Of a stretch of 27,459 nt of DNA, positions 7,478-16,019 are shown piece after piece (position 1 is the first letter of the stretch; each line of letters opens with the position of its first letter). The notes beneath the pieces are model-generated. The model ran no database searches and was not told where the DNA came from. It saw only the letters and a program-made list of their open reading frames with translations. The position numbers were made by a program, and so were the translations under genes. The stretch is from UBA11855 sp964591705 (GTDB lineage Archaea > Thermoproteota > Bathyarchaeia > Bathyarchaeales > Bathycorpusculaceae), in NCBI GenBank assembly GCA_964591705.1, contig CAZQCX010000019.1, forward strand, positions 1-27,459, written 5' to 3'.

Positions 7478-8656
7478 TCACTTACTCTTTTTCAGCGAGT
7501 GGTCGAGTTCTTTCTCCAGTTCTCCTGCTGGAATCGAAGGAAGAGAAATATGGGTTGTTCTGCCGCGTGTCGGAATTGCTCCCACTTCAGCTCTCAAGAA
7601 ACCCAATGCTGACAGGAGCTGGGCGTATTTCCAGATTTGTGTGTGGCTGTGCGGTTTTTCACCGTATTCTTCGCAGGTGATAGCATAGGCTCGCTCGACC
7701 TCAGACAATGGAGTGTAGGCACTTTCGCATTTCTTGAATACTCTGGCTGCTCCGAGGAGAAACAGTTTCTCGTGAAAGCCAAGGGAAGCTAACTCACTCC
7801 TCTTCACGGTGGGTAAAATGCTTGAGAACGCTATGCGGACGAATTCGGGCAGCAGGATACTTGCAGCCTCAGAGTCTGCATATTTCCCAGCTCGCCACAA
7901 CAACTCTATGGCAAATCTTGCGTTTCCGCTTTCTGACGCGGCCACTTCAGCTATAAAAGAGACCGTTTCCTCTGGAACGACAGACGGTTCAAAAGCCATT
8001 GACACGCGATCGTTCAGAATGTCAACCAACTGGTCTCGCCCGTACTTCGGAAGATTCACAACGTTCTGTTGCAGGGTGCTCCTTGCGCTTTGGTCCAGTT
8101 GCTGCAGGAGTGAAAGGTCACGAATGATGCATATGAGAGATAGGCGTTGAGGTTTGTCCTGTCTTGTTTCCTGCAAGCGAGTCAATTTGTATATCGCATC
8201 GGAACCCTCGCGTTCGATGAGGCTATCAAACTCGTCTAGCGCGAGTATAATGTGAACGTTTTCCTCGTCTAAACACTGCAGAAGTGTGTCAAGCAGCTCT
8301 TCTGCCGAGTAGCCACGCCTTGGGAAGTTTGGACGAAAAACCAACAAGGATTTCTGAAGAATCAGGAAGAGGCTTCCGCGGTACTCGCGACAGTTGATGT
8401 GAATGTAGCGAAGCTTGAAGCCACGCTTGTTGCCTTCTGTCACCATGGTGGAGCCGAAACGACGTGAAAGCGCGGTCTTGCCCGTGCCTACGTCTCCTGT
8501 TATGATGACGCGTTGTGCCATTCGCGCTGGAAAACGTAAGAGAAAATCGAAGAATTCAGTCAGTAGTTGACATTCTTTTTCCCTGTGAGGCAGTCGGGCA
8601 GGAACGTAGTTTATGTCTAGTTTGGATTCATCTTTGAATATACTCTGTCTTAGCAA
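7478..8656 (-). CDS. cdc6: Orc1/Cdc6 replication initiator
   Basis: This AAA+ initiator recognises replication origins and loads MCM in archaea. It begins with the family phrase 'SIFKDESKLDINYVP', has Walker A GDVGTGKT at 54-61, Walker B ILALDEFDSL at about 137-146, a sensor-2 region 'GNARFAIELLWRAG' and a C-terminal winged helix (about 290-392). I chose TTG 8656 (392 aa) because GAGG lies eight bases upstream and a TATA box lies at about 8697-8709; an upstream TTG at 8728 would precede that promoter. Archaeal origins often lie next to cdc6, but no origin-recognition-box repeats were seen in the 218-base gap before pdaD, so an origin here is not supported. Confidence 0.93.
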   Translation of the reverse strand: MLRQSIFKDESKLDINYVPARLPHREKECQLLTEFFDFLLRFPARMAQRVIITGDVGTGKTALSRRFGSTMVTEGNKRGFKLRYIHINCREYRGSLFLILQKSLLVFRPNFPRRGYSAEELLDTLLQCLDEENVHIILALDEFDSLIEREGSDAIYKLTRLQETRQDKPQRLSLICIIRDLSLLQQLDQSARSTLQQNVVNLPKYGRDQLVDILNDRVSMAFEPSVVPEETVSFIAEVAASESGNARFAIELLWRAGKYADSEAASILLPEFVRIAFSSILPTVKRSELASLGFHEKLFLLGAARVFKKCESAYTPLSEVERAYAITCEEYGEKPHSHTQIWKYAQLLSALGFLRAEVGAIPTRGRTTHISLPSIPAGELEKELDHSLKKSK

Positions 8657-8696
8657 CAGCTGTGCCTCTATTGCAGGATATACTGCATTGTCTTTC

Positions 8697-8709
8697 GAAG
8701 TATATAGTG
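8697..8709 (-). promoter_or_regulatory. TATA box for orc1/cdc6
   Basis: On the minus strand this reads CACTATATACTTC. It predicts a transcription start near 8677, just before the GAGG at 8665-8668 and the TTG start at 8656. The agreement of all three signals is the reason for preferring the shorter protein. Confidence 0.5.
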
Positions 8710-8829
8710 CTAGTGTGAAGATCAACAACGCTTCGGTCTTGACGTTGATGAAATCCTATTTGCAATCTTGCAATCCTTGATTGGGTTTTGGTCCTCAGAA
8801 AACATGCCGCAGCACAGTCTCCCGATACA

Positions 8830-8843
8830 AAAAGTAAATAAAC
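8830..8843 (+). promoter_or_regulatory. A/T-rich promoter element for arginine decarboxylase
   Basis: AAAAGTAAATAAAC sits 32-45 bases before the pdaD ATG, the right distance for a TATA box giving a leader of about ten bases. That fits the absence of a Shine-Dalgarno sequence there. Confidence 0.35.
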
Positions 8844-8874
8844 GAAATCCGTAATCCTTCTTGCGATACCAAAA

Positions 8875-9441
8875 ATGATACCGAAATACTTCTTCCTGAC
8901 CAAGGGTGTTGGCAAGCACAAAGAACAACTGCAATCTTTTGAGCTCGCACTCAGAGACGCAGGAATAGAGTTCTGCAATCTAGTCAATGTTTCAAGCATA
9001 GTACCTCCTGGATGCGAACAGGTTCCAAGAGAAAGAGGGTTGAAAATGGTCAAACCAGGAGAGATAACCTTTGTGGTTTTAGCCAGAAACGCAACCAACG
9101 AGCCCCACAGACTTATCGTTTCATCGATAGGTGTGGCAATTCCCTCCGGCAGAAACCAGTATGGCTACCTCTCTGAACATCACACATTCGGACAGACGGA
9201 TGACAAAGCCGGAGACTATGCTGAGGATTTAGCTGCAACGATGCTGGCTACTACCATGGGGATTCAGTTTGACCCTGAAACGGCGTGGGATGAACGAAAA
9301 CAGCTTTTCAAGACGAGCGGTCTCATCATCAAAACAGCAAACGTCACTCAGTCTGCGACAGGTGACAAGAAAGGTTTATGGACCACCACCGTGGCTGCAG
9401 CAGTCTTCGTTCCAGCAAAAAATGGAAGATTAGTCAAGTAA
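8875..9441 (+). CDS. pdaD: Pyruvoyl-dependent arginine decarboxylase
   Basis: The enzyme makes agmatine from arginine for polyamine and agmatidine synthesis; agmatidine is used to modify tRNA-Ile2 in archaea. The 188-residue proenzyme has the self-cleavage site 'VNVSSIVPPG', with cleavage expected between Ser40 and Ser41 so that Ser41 becomes the pyruvoyl group of the alpha subunit. Other family landmarks are 'PKYFFLTKGVGKH' at the N-terminus, 'ASIGVAIP'-like SSIGVAIPSG, and 'GYLSEHHTFGQTDDKAGDYAE' in the substrate pocket. It is divergent from cdc6 and stands alone. Length and motifs match the M. jannaschii-type enzyme, so activity is expected. Confidence 0.94.
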   Translation: MIPKYFFLTKGVGKHKEQLQSFELALRDAGIEFCNLVNVSSIVPPGCEQVPRERGLKMVKPGEITFVVLARNATNEPHRLIVSSIGVAIPSGRNQYGYLSEHHTFGQTDDKAGDYAEDLAATMLATTMGIQFDPETAWDERKQLFKTSGLIIKTANVTQSATGDKKGLWTTTVAAAVFVPAKNGRLVK

Positions 9442-9564
9442 TGCAGTGAAGCGGATATCAAGTTACTCTTGTTTGTAAATGGCTGCTTGATTAAGCGGCA
9501 TCAACAACCTTTTATTGAAACCAACAGAATCAGAACGCTGAAAGTTTGGGAGAGGGGGTTACTC

Positions 9565-10446
9565 TTGCAGGACCAGAAACCTTCGAGAAGTCAAAGGAAC
9601 AAAGCGCTTGGACTAACGATTCTGGCGGGTTTCCTATGGGGGACATCTTTCCCTGCCATAAAAATTGGCTTGCAATATATGGATGCATTTTCTTTTGTAT
9701 TCTTGAGGTTTCTTGCAGCATCGCTAATTATGTTGGCTGTTTTGCTTGGCGCAAAGAAGCTCGATTTGAGATTTCCAAACAAACGTCTGGTCTTGTTTCT
9801 GGGCACGATCAATGGCGTCGCTTATCTGCTGCAGTATGTTGGGATGGTCTACACCTCAGCTGCGAAATCATCTTTGCTTGTCAATCTCAGCATTATCTGG
9901 GTTGCCATTCTCAGTCCATTCCTGTTGAAGGAGCACTTGAACAATAAGAGAGTGGCAGGCGTCTCAATAGGTCTTCTGGGCGTCTTCATGATGACAACAA
10001 ACTTGGACTTTGCATCTTTAGGACAGGGCACGATCATCGGCGACTGTTTGGTAATGGGTTCTGGAATTGCTTGGGCTTTCTTTATTTTGTATAACAAGCC
10101 TCTTGCAACGGACAGCAACAACCTGATTCAGTCAATGACGTTCCTTTTGTTGTTCACTCTCATGCCATTACTAATGGTATTCTCCTTTTCAGCCAGTTCT
10201 ATTAGTGGCTTGGGAATAAATGCGTGGGCGATAATTCTCTATACTGCAATCTTATGCTGGATCGTTCCATACTACCTTTGGCTGAAGGGGTTGAAACATC
10301 TGTCGCCTGTGACCTCTGCTGTGGTGCTCCTTACCGAAATAGCCGTTGCTGTGACTTTGGCAACGGTCATTTTGGGCGAAATCTTTACGGTGGTTTCGGG
10401 CATAGGCGGAATTCTCATAGTAATGGCTATTCTATTAGCATCCTAG
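9565..10446 (+). CDS. EamA/DMT-family transporter
   Basis: This 293-residue membrane protein has about ten hydrophobic segments arranged as two five-helix EamA repeats. The first begins 'LTILAGFLWGTSFPAIKIGL' and ends with 'GVSIGLLGVFMMT'. The second begins 'GDCLVMGSGIAWAFFILYNK' and ends with 'LTEIAVAVTLATVILGEIF' and a final hydrophobic helix. Members export amino acids or metabolites or move nucleotide sugars, and the substrate cannot be read from sequence. I chose TTG 9565 because GAGGGGGT (9552-9559) lies five bases upstream and the protein then begins with a short basic segment; upstream extension to 9469 is possible but unlikely. A TATA-like CTTTTATTGA occurs near 9508. Confidence 0.88.
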   Translation: MQDQKPSRSQRNKALGLTILAGFLWGTSFPAIKIGLQYMDAFSFVFLRFLAASLIMLAVLLGAKKLDLRFPNKRLVLFLGTINGVAYLLQYVGMVYTSAAKSSLLVNLSIIWVAILSPFLLKEHLNNKRVAGVSIGLLGVFMMTTNLDFASLGQGTIIGDCLVMGSGIAWAFFILYNKPLATDSNNLIQSMTFLLLFTLMPLLMVFSFSASSISGLGINAWAIILYTAILCWIVPYYLWLKGLKHLSPVTSAVVLLTEIAVAVTLATVILGEIFTVVSGIGGILIVMAILLAS

Positions 10447-10513
10447 TGGTAAGTCATTTCATGACGTTGACTTCAAATCGGAAACGAAATCGTTCGCTGA
10501 GGAGTGAGGTGCG

Positions 10514-10939
10514 ATGAGGTATTCTGGTAGAACTGCGACAGCAATAGTCGAATACCACCCAGGCCTGCTCCTGCTAATAAGAAGAAATACAGTACCGTTC
10601 AAAGGATACTGGGCTCTGCCTGGAGGCAGGTCCGAACTAGGTGAAACGGCGGAGGACACCATTGCCCGAGAGGTAAAAGAGGAAACCGGTCTAGACGTCT
10701 CAGTGGTAACGAAAATAGGAGAATACCACGAGTCAGGGATTCAAGATGGTGTCGAATACGATTACTATCCAGCCAGCTTTCTTGTGAAGGCATGTAGTGG
10801 CAAGATGAGAAAACAGAAAGGTGAGATTCAGGATTTGCGGTTGTTCAGTTGGCTAAAAATACCAGGACCACTGGCTTTTGAACATCTTAAAATGATAGAA
10901 GACTTTTTGGTCATATGCAAATCTTTTCAGCATAAGTGA
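10514..10939 (+). CDS. Nudix hydrolase
   Basis: The 141-residue protein carries a perfect Nudix box from G38 to L60: G, five residues, E44, seven residues, then REVKEETGL, in which E53, E56 and E57 would bind magnesium. Nudix enzymes split nucleoside diphosphates linked to another group; the sequence 'FKGYWALPGG' upstream is typical of the MutT/ADP-ribose pyrophosphatase side of the family. The exact substrate is not evident. The start is supported by GAGGTGCG immediately before ATG. It lies 67 bases after the EamA transporter in the same direction. Confidence 0.9.
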   Translation: MRYSGRTATAIVEYHPGLLLLIRRNTVPFKGYWALPGGRSELGETAEDTIAREVKEETGLDVSVVTKIGEYHESGIQDGVEYDYYPASFLVKACSGKMRKQKGEIQDLRLFSWLKIPGPLAFEHLKMIEDFLVICKSFQHK

Positions 10940-11118
10940 CAAGATGGAGTAACTGGTCGCAGCGCTGCTGAATCTGCAAAACTCTATGAACCATCGATTT
11001 TATCGTTATAGCTTACCGGTTTCCGCTAATCTAACAATCTTTCTGCTATGGGGACCAGCAGCTTCAGCAGACGCACCTATTGCATGGCACATCACTTTTC
11101 AAGAGGCAAACAATATTA

Positions 11119-11841
11119 ATGCTCAGCATCAACGCTATCTCAGTGAAAGCAAATTTGAAGCCTAAGCTCTCCATACCGATCATAATTGTTAATTTCAAGA
11201 GTTTTCTCGAAGCAACTGGGCAGAAAGCAGTTGAGCTTGCAAGAGAGGCTGAAAAGGTCAGCAAGGAAACTGAAGTGTGTATTGCAGTGGCACCACAGTT
11301 TTCGGACCTGAGCCGCGTGACCGAGGCGGTCGAGATTCCTGTTTTTGCTCAGCATATTGATTCAGTGATGCCTGGAGCTTACACAGGACATGCGCTGGCA
11401 GAATCTGTGAAGGATGCAGGAGCTATAGGGACGCTTATCAATCATTCTGAACGGCAACTCAAACTTGCCGACATCGATGCCACAATCAGGCGAGCAGACG
11501 AAAGAGATCTCGTGTCTTGCGTTTGCACGAGTAACCCGCGGATATGTGCAGCTGTGGCATATTTGCACCCGGACATAATCAGTATCGAACCCCCAGAGCT
11601 GATCGGAACTGGAGTTGCAGTCTCGAAGGCTCAGCCTGAAGCGGTTACCAATACAATAAAGCTTGTCCGCAAAGTCAACAACGAGGCAGTGATTCTCTGC
11701 GGCGCAGGCATAAGCTACGGAGAGGATGTTGCCGTAGCACTGAAACTGGGAACTCAGGGGGTACTTGTCGCTAGTGGAGTCGTCAAGGCAAAAGATCCCT
11801 ACGCAATTCTGCGCGAGTTCGCAAACTCTACAAAGAATTAG
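11119..11841 (+). CDS. tpiA: Triosephosphate isomerase, archaeal type
   Basis: It interconverts dihydroxyacetone phosphate and glyceraldehyde 3-phosphate. The sequence is the short archaeal form with 'IIIVNFKSFLE' (N25, K27), the catalytic histidine H109 in 'INHSERQ', the catalytic glutamate E157 in 'SIEPPELIGTG' and the phosphate loops 'CGAGI' and 'GVLVASGVVKA'. Start choice is uncertain. ATG 11119 (240 aa) has GAGG twelve bases upstream; TTG 11155 would give 228 residues, closer to the usual 220-230. It is followed after 14 bases by the DUF89 gene and then the debranching enzyme, so it belongs to a sugar-breakdown block. The 140 bases before it include a TATA-like TTTTATCGTTATA near 10997. 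Confidence 0.93.
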   Translation: MLSINAISVKANLKPKLSIPIIIVNFKSFLEATGQKAVELAREAEKVSKETEVCIAVAPQFSDLSRVTEAVEIPVFAQHIDSVMPGAYTGHALAESVKDAGAIGTLINHSERQLKLADIDATIRRADERDLVSCVCTSNPRICAAVAYLHPDIISIEPPELIGTGVAVSKAQPEAVTNTIKLVRKVNNEAVILCGAGISYGEDVAVALKLGTQGVLVASGVVKAKDPYAILREFANSTKN

Positions 11842-11855
11842 CAACGTGGTCATGC

Positions 11856-12737
11856 TTGAAAGTCGAACCTGAGTGCGCGAGTTGCTTGCTTAGTAGGGCA
11901 ATGGCAGAAACATATCAAGCAACAACCAACCCAGCGCTACGTTTCAGATGCATGGCGGAAGTGATCAAACTCCTTAATCGAGAGTTTCGTCCGACTGTTG
12001 TGCCAGCCGATTTGGGAACGAAGAGAGATCGGCTCATTAAGAAGTTGACAGGTAATCCAGATCCCTATGCTCCCAGCAAGAGAGTCAGCAATGAAAGAGC
12101 CGGCAAACTCCTTCCTATTGCCAAAGAATACGTCGAGTCTGGACTGAACCAGCAAGAGCGATTTAGGAAAGCCTGCCTATGCACAATTGTCGGAAACATA
12201 ATGGAGTTCGACATTCCAGGACACACATTCACTTTTAGCATACTGAGAAAAAGCTTGAGGGGAGCTGCCCAAGACCTAGCAATCAATGATATCGACAAAG
12301 CATATGAACTTGCGAAAAAAGCTCAAAACGTCTTGTTTCTGGCAGACAATGCCGGCGAAATCGTCTTCGATAAGCTGCTGGTGGAGCAGCTAAAAAACAT
12401 GGGGGTTGATGTAACCTACGTAGTAAAAGGCGGCCCAGTGCTGAATGACGCGACAATTGAGGACGTAGAGGCGTCAGGAATCCGAGAGCTCGCAGACGAA
12501 ATCGCTACCACCGGCGCGGATGCTGTTGGGCTGCTCAAGAAAGAAGTCTCCCCAGAGTTTCTTAAGCTTTATGAAAACGCAGAATTGATTTTCGCCAAGG
12601 GTATGGGTTACGCAGAGACGCTGACAGAACTTAAACTGTCGAAGCCCCATTTTCTGTTGTTCAGAACAAAATGTACTCCAGTGGCGAACTACTTCTGCGT
12701 GGCAAAGGAGAAAAATATAGCCAAGTTGATGCCGTAG
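11856..12737 (+). CDS. DUF89/ARMT1-like metal-dependent phosphatase
   Basis: This 293-residue protein belongs to the DUF89 (PF01937) family of metal-dependent damage-control phosphatases. The N-terminus has the archaeal C7xxC10 pair (CASCLLSRAM). The active-site blocks are 'FLADNAGEIVFDKLL' (D164, N165, E168), 'VVKGGPVLNDAT' (D198) and 'FAKGMGYAETL' (K248). Family members act on sugar phosphates, phosphopantetheine or related side-products. Here it lies between triosephosphate isomerase and a debranching enzyme, with 14 bases before and one base after, which suggests a role in clearing a sugar-phosphate by-product; that is inference. The start is TTG with only weak ribosome-binding sequence, so translation may be coupled to tpiA. 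Confidence 0.85.
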   Translation: MKVEPECASCLLSRAMAETYQATTNPALRFRCMAEVIKLLNREFRPTVVPADLGTKRDRLIKKLTGNPDPYAPSKRVSNERAGKLLPIAKEYVESGLNQQERFRKACLCTIVGNIMEFDIPGHTFTFSILRKSLRGAAQDLAINDIDKAYELAKKAQNVLFLADNAGEIVFDKLLVEQLKNMGVDVTYVVKGGPVLNDATIEDVEASGIRELADEIATTGADAVGLLKKEVSPEFLKLYENAELIFAKGMGYAETLTELKLSKPHFLLFRTKCTPVANYFCVAKEKNIAKLMP

Positions 12738-12738
12738 C

Positions 12739-14808
12739 ATGAAACTCCCAGCCATAAGTCTTAGCAGGGGAGAACTTGGTTTTGACGAGGCTGCGCGTAA
12801 GGAATGGTTGGTAGTTAATGGACTTGGAGGATATGCTTCCTCGACAGTCTTGGGGTTGAACACAAGGAAGTATCATGGTCTGTTGGTATCAGCCCTTCAT
12901 CCTCCAGCTGATCGAACTGTGTGCCTTTCGAAGCTTGATGATGAAGTAGTGACAGAAAATACGGCTTATCCGCTTCATTCCAACGAGTTTGAGAACAGTA
13001 TCTTCCCTCAAGGTCATTTGTTCCTTAAAGCCTTCTCAGTTTCTCCATTCCCAAAGTATTGTTACACAACTGAAGCCGTGGAAGTCGAAAAGACGATTTT
13101 CATGCCAAATGGGAGAAATGCGGTGGCGACACTCTACAAGATCCAAGCCAGAAACCAAAGCAGCGCGTTCAGAATCCATCCACTGCTGAACTTCAGACAT
13201 TATCATTCTGTTACGAACATGAAGAAGAGAGAGACAGATGTACTCCAAAAATCAAATCAGAATCGCGTTGAAGTTGCTACTATCGACCCTCAGGTCACAG
13301 TTATCCTGCTGGCGACCGAAGGAGAATTCAAGAAGCGCCCAGCCTTGATAGAGCGTCTGTTCTACCGGGAAGAAGCAGCACGCATGGAAAGTTGCTTCGA
13401 CGATTGCTATCTACCGGGATTCTTTGAGGTTCAAGTCATGCCAAACCAGATGAAGACTTTTGCCATTGTTGCGGCTGCAGAAGAAGACAGGAATGCCGCT
13501 CTCGCTGCTTTGGAAGCAACCGGGGAAACCACAAATGCTGTTAACATGCTATTTGAGAACAAAATGTCAACCAAAATTCAAACAGCAGAAAGATTTTGCA
13601 ATCAGCATGAACGAGTATGTGGCAACAACTGGCTTGGATGGATTATCCAAGCAGCAGATACATTTGTCGTTACAAACGCAATTGATTCTCGATCCATAAT
13701 TGCGGGCTACCACTGGTTTGAAACGTGGGGAAGAGACACATTCATCTCCTTGCCCGGCTTGACCTTAGCAACAGGCAGAAACGAGGATGCAAAACGGATT
13801 CTCTTAGGTTCCGCAAAGCACCTTAGAAATGGTATAGTACCGAACTACGTATCTGACAAGGCAAGCGAACCAGTCTACAACACTGCAGACTCCACGCTAT
13901 GGTTCGTAAACGCAGTGCTTCAGTACCTTGGATATACTGGCGACTTTGAATTTGTTCGCACACATCTCTGGGAAAAACTCAAAGAGATCCTTGAGCATCA
14001 CATCAAAGGAACTGAATACGGTATACACGTCGATCAAGACGGACTTTTGGCGCATGGACCGCAGCTTACATGGATGGACTGCCAAGTCGACGGCAAGCCA
14101 GTAACTCCAAGAGGTGGGAAAGCTGTTGAGATTCAAGCTCTATGGTACAATGCTTTGAGGACCATGCAGTTTCTTGCTGACAGATTTGGGGAGAAGAGAA
14201 TTGCACAGTCATGTTCTAGTTTAGCGGAAAGGACCAGAGAAAGCTTCAACCGCAAATTCTGGAATCCCGAGAAGAAATGCTTTTTTGACACTATTAACGA
14301 GTGGAGCGTTGAAACCGCCATTAGACCTAATCAGATAATCTGCGCAAGCCTCCACTACTCAATGATCAACAGGGACAAGGCTGAATCGATGATAGATGTT
14401 GTGCGTCGCGAGCTGGCAACGCCATATGGTTTGCGGACTCTGGCTAGGTCTGAACCTGAATACGTAGGAGTTTACGCTGGCGAGAGGAGAAAAAGAGATC
14501 AAGCGTATCACAATGGCACCATCTGGCCTTGGCTGTTAGGTCCGTTTGTTTCAGCTTATCTCAAAACAAAGGGATACAGCAAACAAAACAGAGAGACAGT
14601 ATTCATGCTGTTCCTTGAACCGTTACTTTCGCAGCAGATCCATCAGGCAGGCTTGGGAGCGATAAGCGAAATCTTCGATGGCGAGCCGCCTCATACTCCG
14701 AGAGGTTGCATAAGTCAAGCTTGGAGCGTAGCTGAACCGCTTCGAGCCTATCTTGAAGACGTACTGCAAATAAGACCGAAATACGAAGAACAGGTTCTGG
14801 CACCCTAA
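12739..14808 (+). CDS. Glycogen debranching enzyme (amylo-alpha-1,6-glucosidase)
   Basis: The 689-residue protein matches archaeal-type debranching enzyme. The N-terminal GDE_N domain (about 10-260) begins 'EWLVVNGLGGYASSTVLG' and 'NTRKYHGLLVSALHPP'. The C-terminal (alpha/alpha)6 glucosidase domain (about 285-680) has 'HWFETWGRDTFISLPGLTL', 'HNGTIWPWLLGPFVSAYL' and 'GAISEIFDGEPPHTPRGC', which carry the likely acidic catalytic residues. It removes alpha-1,6 branches so that phosphorylases or amylases can finish glycogen breakdown. ATG 12739 follows the DUF89 stop by one base, so the two are almost certainly cotranscribed. Its stop overlaps the convergent galT stop by four bases. It implies that the organism stores glycogen, although no synthase is in this window. 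Confidence 0.93.
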   Translation: MKLPAISLSRGELGFDEAARKEWLVVNGLGGYASSTVLGLNTRKYHGLLVSALHPPADRTVCLSKLDDEVVTENTAYPLHSNEFENSIFPQGHLFLKAFSVSPFPKYCYTTEAVEVEKTIFMPNGRNAVATLYKIQARNQSSAFRIHPLLNFRHYHSVTNMKKRETDVLQKSNQNRVEVATIDPQVTVILLATEGEFKKRPALIERLFYREEAARMESCFDDCYLPGFFEVQVMPNQMKTFAIVAAAEEDRNAALAALEATGETTNAVNMLFENKMSTKIQTAERFCNQHERVCGNNWLGWIIQAADTFVVTNAIDSRSIIAGYHWFETWGRDTFISLPGLTLATGRNEDAKRILLGSAKHLRNGIVPNYVSDKASEPVYNTADSTLWFVNAVLQYLGYTGDFEFVRTHLWEKLKEILEHHIKGTEYGIHVDQDGLLAHGPQLTWMDCQVDGKPVTPRGGKAVEIQALWYNALRTMQFLADRFGEKRIAQSCSSLAERTRESFNRKFWNPEKKCFFDTINEWSVETAIRPNQIICASLHYSMINRDKAESMIDVVRRELATPYGLRTLARSEPEYVGVYAGERRKRDQAYHNGTIWPWLLGPFVSAYLKTKGYSKQNRETVFMLFLEPLLSQQIHQAGLGAISEIFDGEPPHTPRGCISQAWSVAEPLRAYLEDVLQIRPKYEEQVLAP

Positions 14809-15848
14809 GGCTCGATAGCTTTCTTCAGTTCTTTCGCAGCTGCTTCAGGCGGAATCGTGTTTATGTACACGCCGGTGCTTTTCTCAAAGCCTGCCCAGAT
14901 AACGAGCTTCGGATAGACTTCGAGATGCCAGTGGTAGTATTTCTGGTCATCTTTGTTAACCGAGAGGTGTATGCCGTAGTTGTAGGGTGGATCATTGAGG
15001 AGATTCTTGAGAGCTTTCAAGGTGGACCTCAGCATGACTGCGAAGGCGTCTATTTCAGAGCGCCCCAGATCTAGCAGATTAATCGCATGCTTTTTTGGGA
15101 TTATCCAGAATTCCATGGGGTTTTTGCTTGCGTATGGTGCTATAGCTGTGAAATCTGAATTATGATGCACTAGTCTTGGGCCACCAGTTTCGTTTTCTAT
15201 CATTTCACAAAATACACATTTTTGATTTTTCTTCCAAAATTGGAAGCTGGCTCTTATCTCAGTGGCTACAATTGAGGGAACAAAGGGCATAGCTATTAGC
15301 TGGCTGTGGGCATGTGTGAGCGAGGCACCCGCTTGCTGGCCATGATTTCTAAAAACTGAAACATACTTGACATATGGTTTTTCAGCAAGCTCTTGCATTC
15401 TGTCAAAGTAGGCATTTGTGACGTTTACGATTTGTGAGAGCTTCGCGTCTGCAGGGTGAGCGTCGTGTACAGGGGATTCGATCAAAACTTCATGATGCCC
15501 AACTGCCAATCTGAACCCATTACGCCTCACTATTCTTTCCCTGTAAGCCCCTGCCTGCGGAGGGGCAAACGCGGGGTAAAGGTTGGGAACGCAGCGAACA
15601 AGCCAGTCTTTGGGGCGATCCCCGTCTTTATCCTTGTCTCTGAAAATCTGACCCCGGCTGCTTCTGTACAGCATGATTGCAGCAGGAGTCAGGTGTTCAT
15701 TGCCTGGGCACAGGGGGCAGACACCTACTTGGGCGTTAGAGTTATCTTCTTTATGTCTTGCAAAATCTGTTGGTCTTCTGGCTCGCTCTGTTGCTATCAC
15801 GACCCAACGATCAAGCAAGAAATCTTTTCTCAACTCATTGTGAATCAT
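14805..15848 (-). CDS. galT: Galactose-1-phosphate uridylyltransferase family protein
   Basis: This 347-residue HIT-superfamily nucleotidyltransferase has two HIT-like halves. The first has the zinc-type pair C44xxC47 (CPLCPGNE) and the active-site THAHSQL with H179, nucleophile H181 and Q183. The second has C211xxC214, 'FWIIPKKHAINLLDL' and 'YYHWHLEVYPK' (H306, H308). GalT moves UMP between glucose 1-phosphate and galactose 1-phosphate. Archaeal relatives may use other hexose phosphates or ADP/ATP, so the exact nucleotide is not certain. It converges on the debranching enzyme, consistent with a local sugar-phosphate theme. ATG 15848 gives the normal N-terminus 'NELRKDFLLDRWVVIA'. Confidence 0.9.
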   Translation of the reverse strand: MIHNELRKDFLLDRWVVIATERARRPTDFARHKEDNSNAQVGVCPLCPGNEHLTPAAIMLYRSSRGQIFRDKDKDGDRPKDWLVRCVPNLYPAFAPPQAGAYRERIVRRNGFRLAVGHHEVLIESPVHDAHPADAKLSQIVNVTNAYFDRMQELAEKPYVKYVSVFRNHGQQAGASLTHAHSQLIAMPFVPSIVATEIRASFQFWKKNQKCVFCEMIENETGGPRLVHHNSDFTAIAPYASKNPMEFWIIPKKHAINLLDLGRSEIDAFAVMLRSTLKALKNLLNDPPYNYGIHLSVNKDDQKYYHWHLEVYPKLVIWAGFEKSTGVYINTIPPEAAAKELKKAIEP

Positions 15849-15955
15849 GAGCTCTGCTCCGACAGAGTAGTGATCAGCTTGGGCATTTTAGTATTTCCAG
15901 TCAACGCGGAAGTTGAAGAATTGTTGAAAGTGAGGAAACAATCTCGAGCAGAGGT

Positions 15956-15968
15956 TCACCATTGGTGA
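15956..15968. promoter_or_regulatory. Inverted repeat upstream of nikR, possible operator
   Basis: TCACCA-T-TGGTGA is a perfect 6+1+6 inverted repeat, 51 bases before the nikR ATG and just upstream of an A/T-rich element, GTAAAAGCTTTTAG (about 15973-15986). The position fits an operator beside a promoter. It does not match the long-spaced E. coli NikR site. Confidence 0.35.
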
Positions 15969-16019
15969 TGGTGTAAAAGCTTTTAGGTTTGCTGCACTAA
16001 ATCCATTTGGTTGAGACAA

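Noticed and set aside
8657..8874. Replication origin between orc1/cdc6 and pdaD
   Set aside because: The position is right, but no origin-recognition-box repeats or long A/T-rich unwinding stretch is visible; only a short TTGCAATC direct repeat occurs near 8759.
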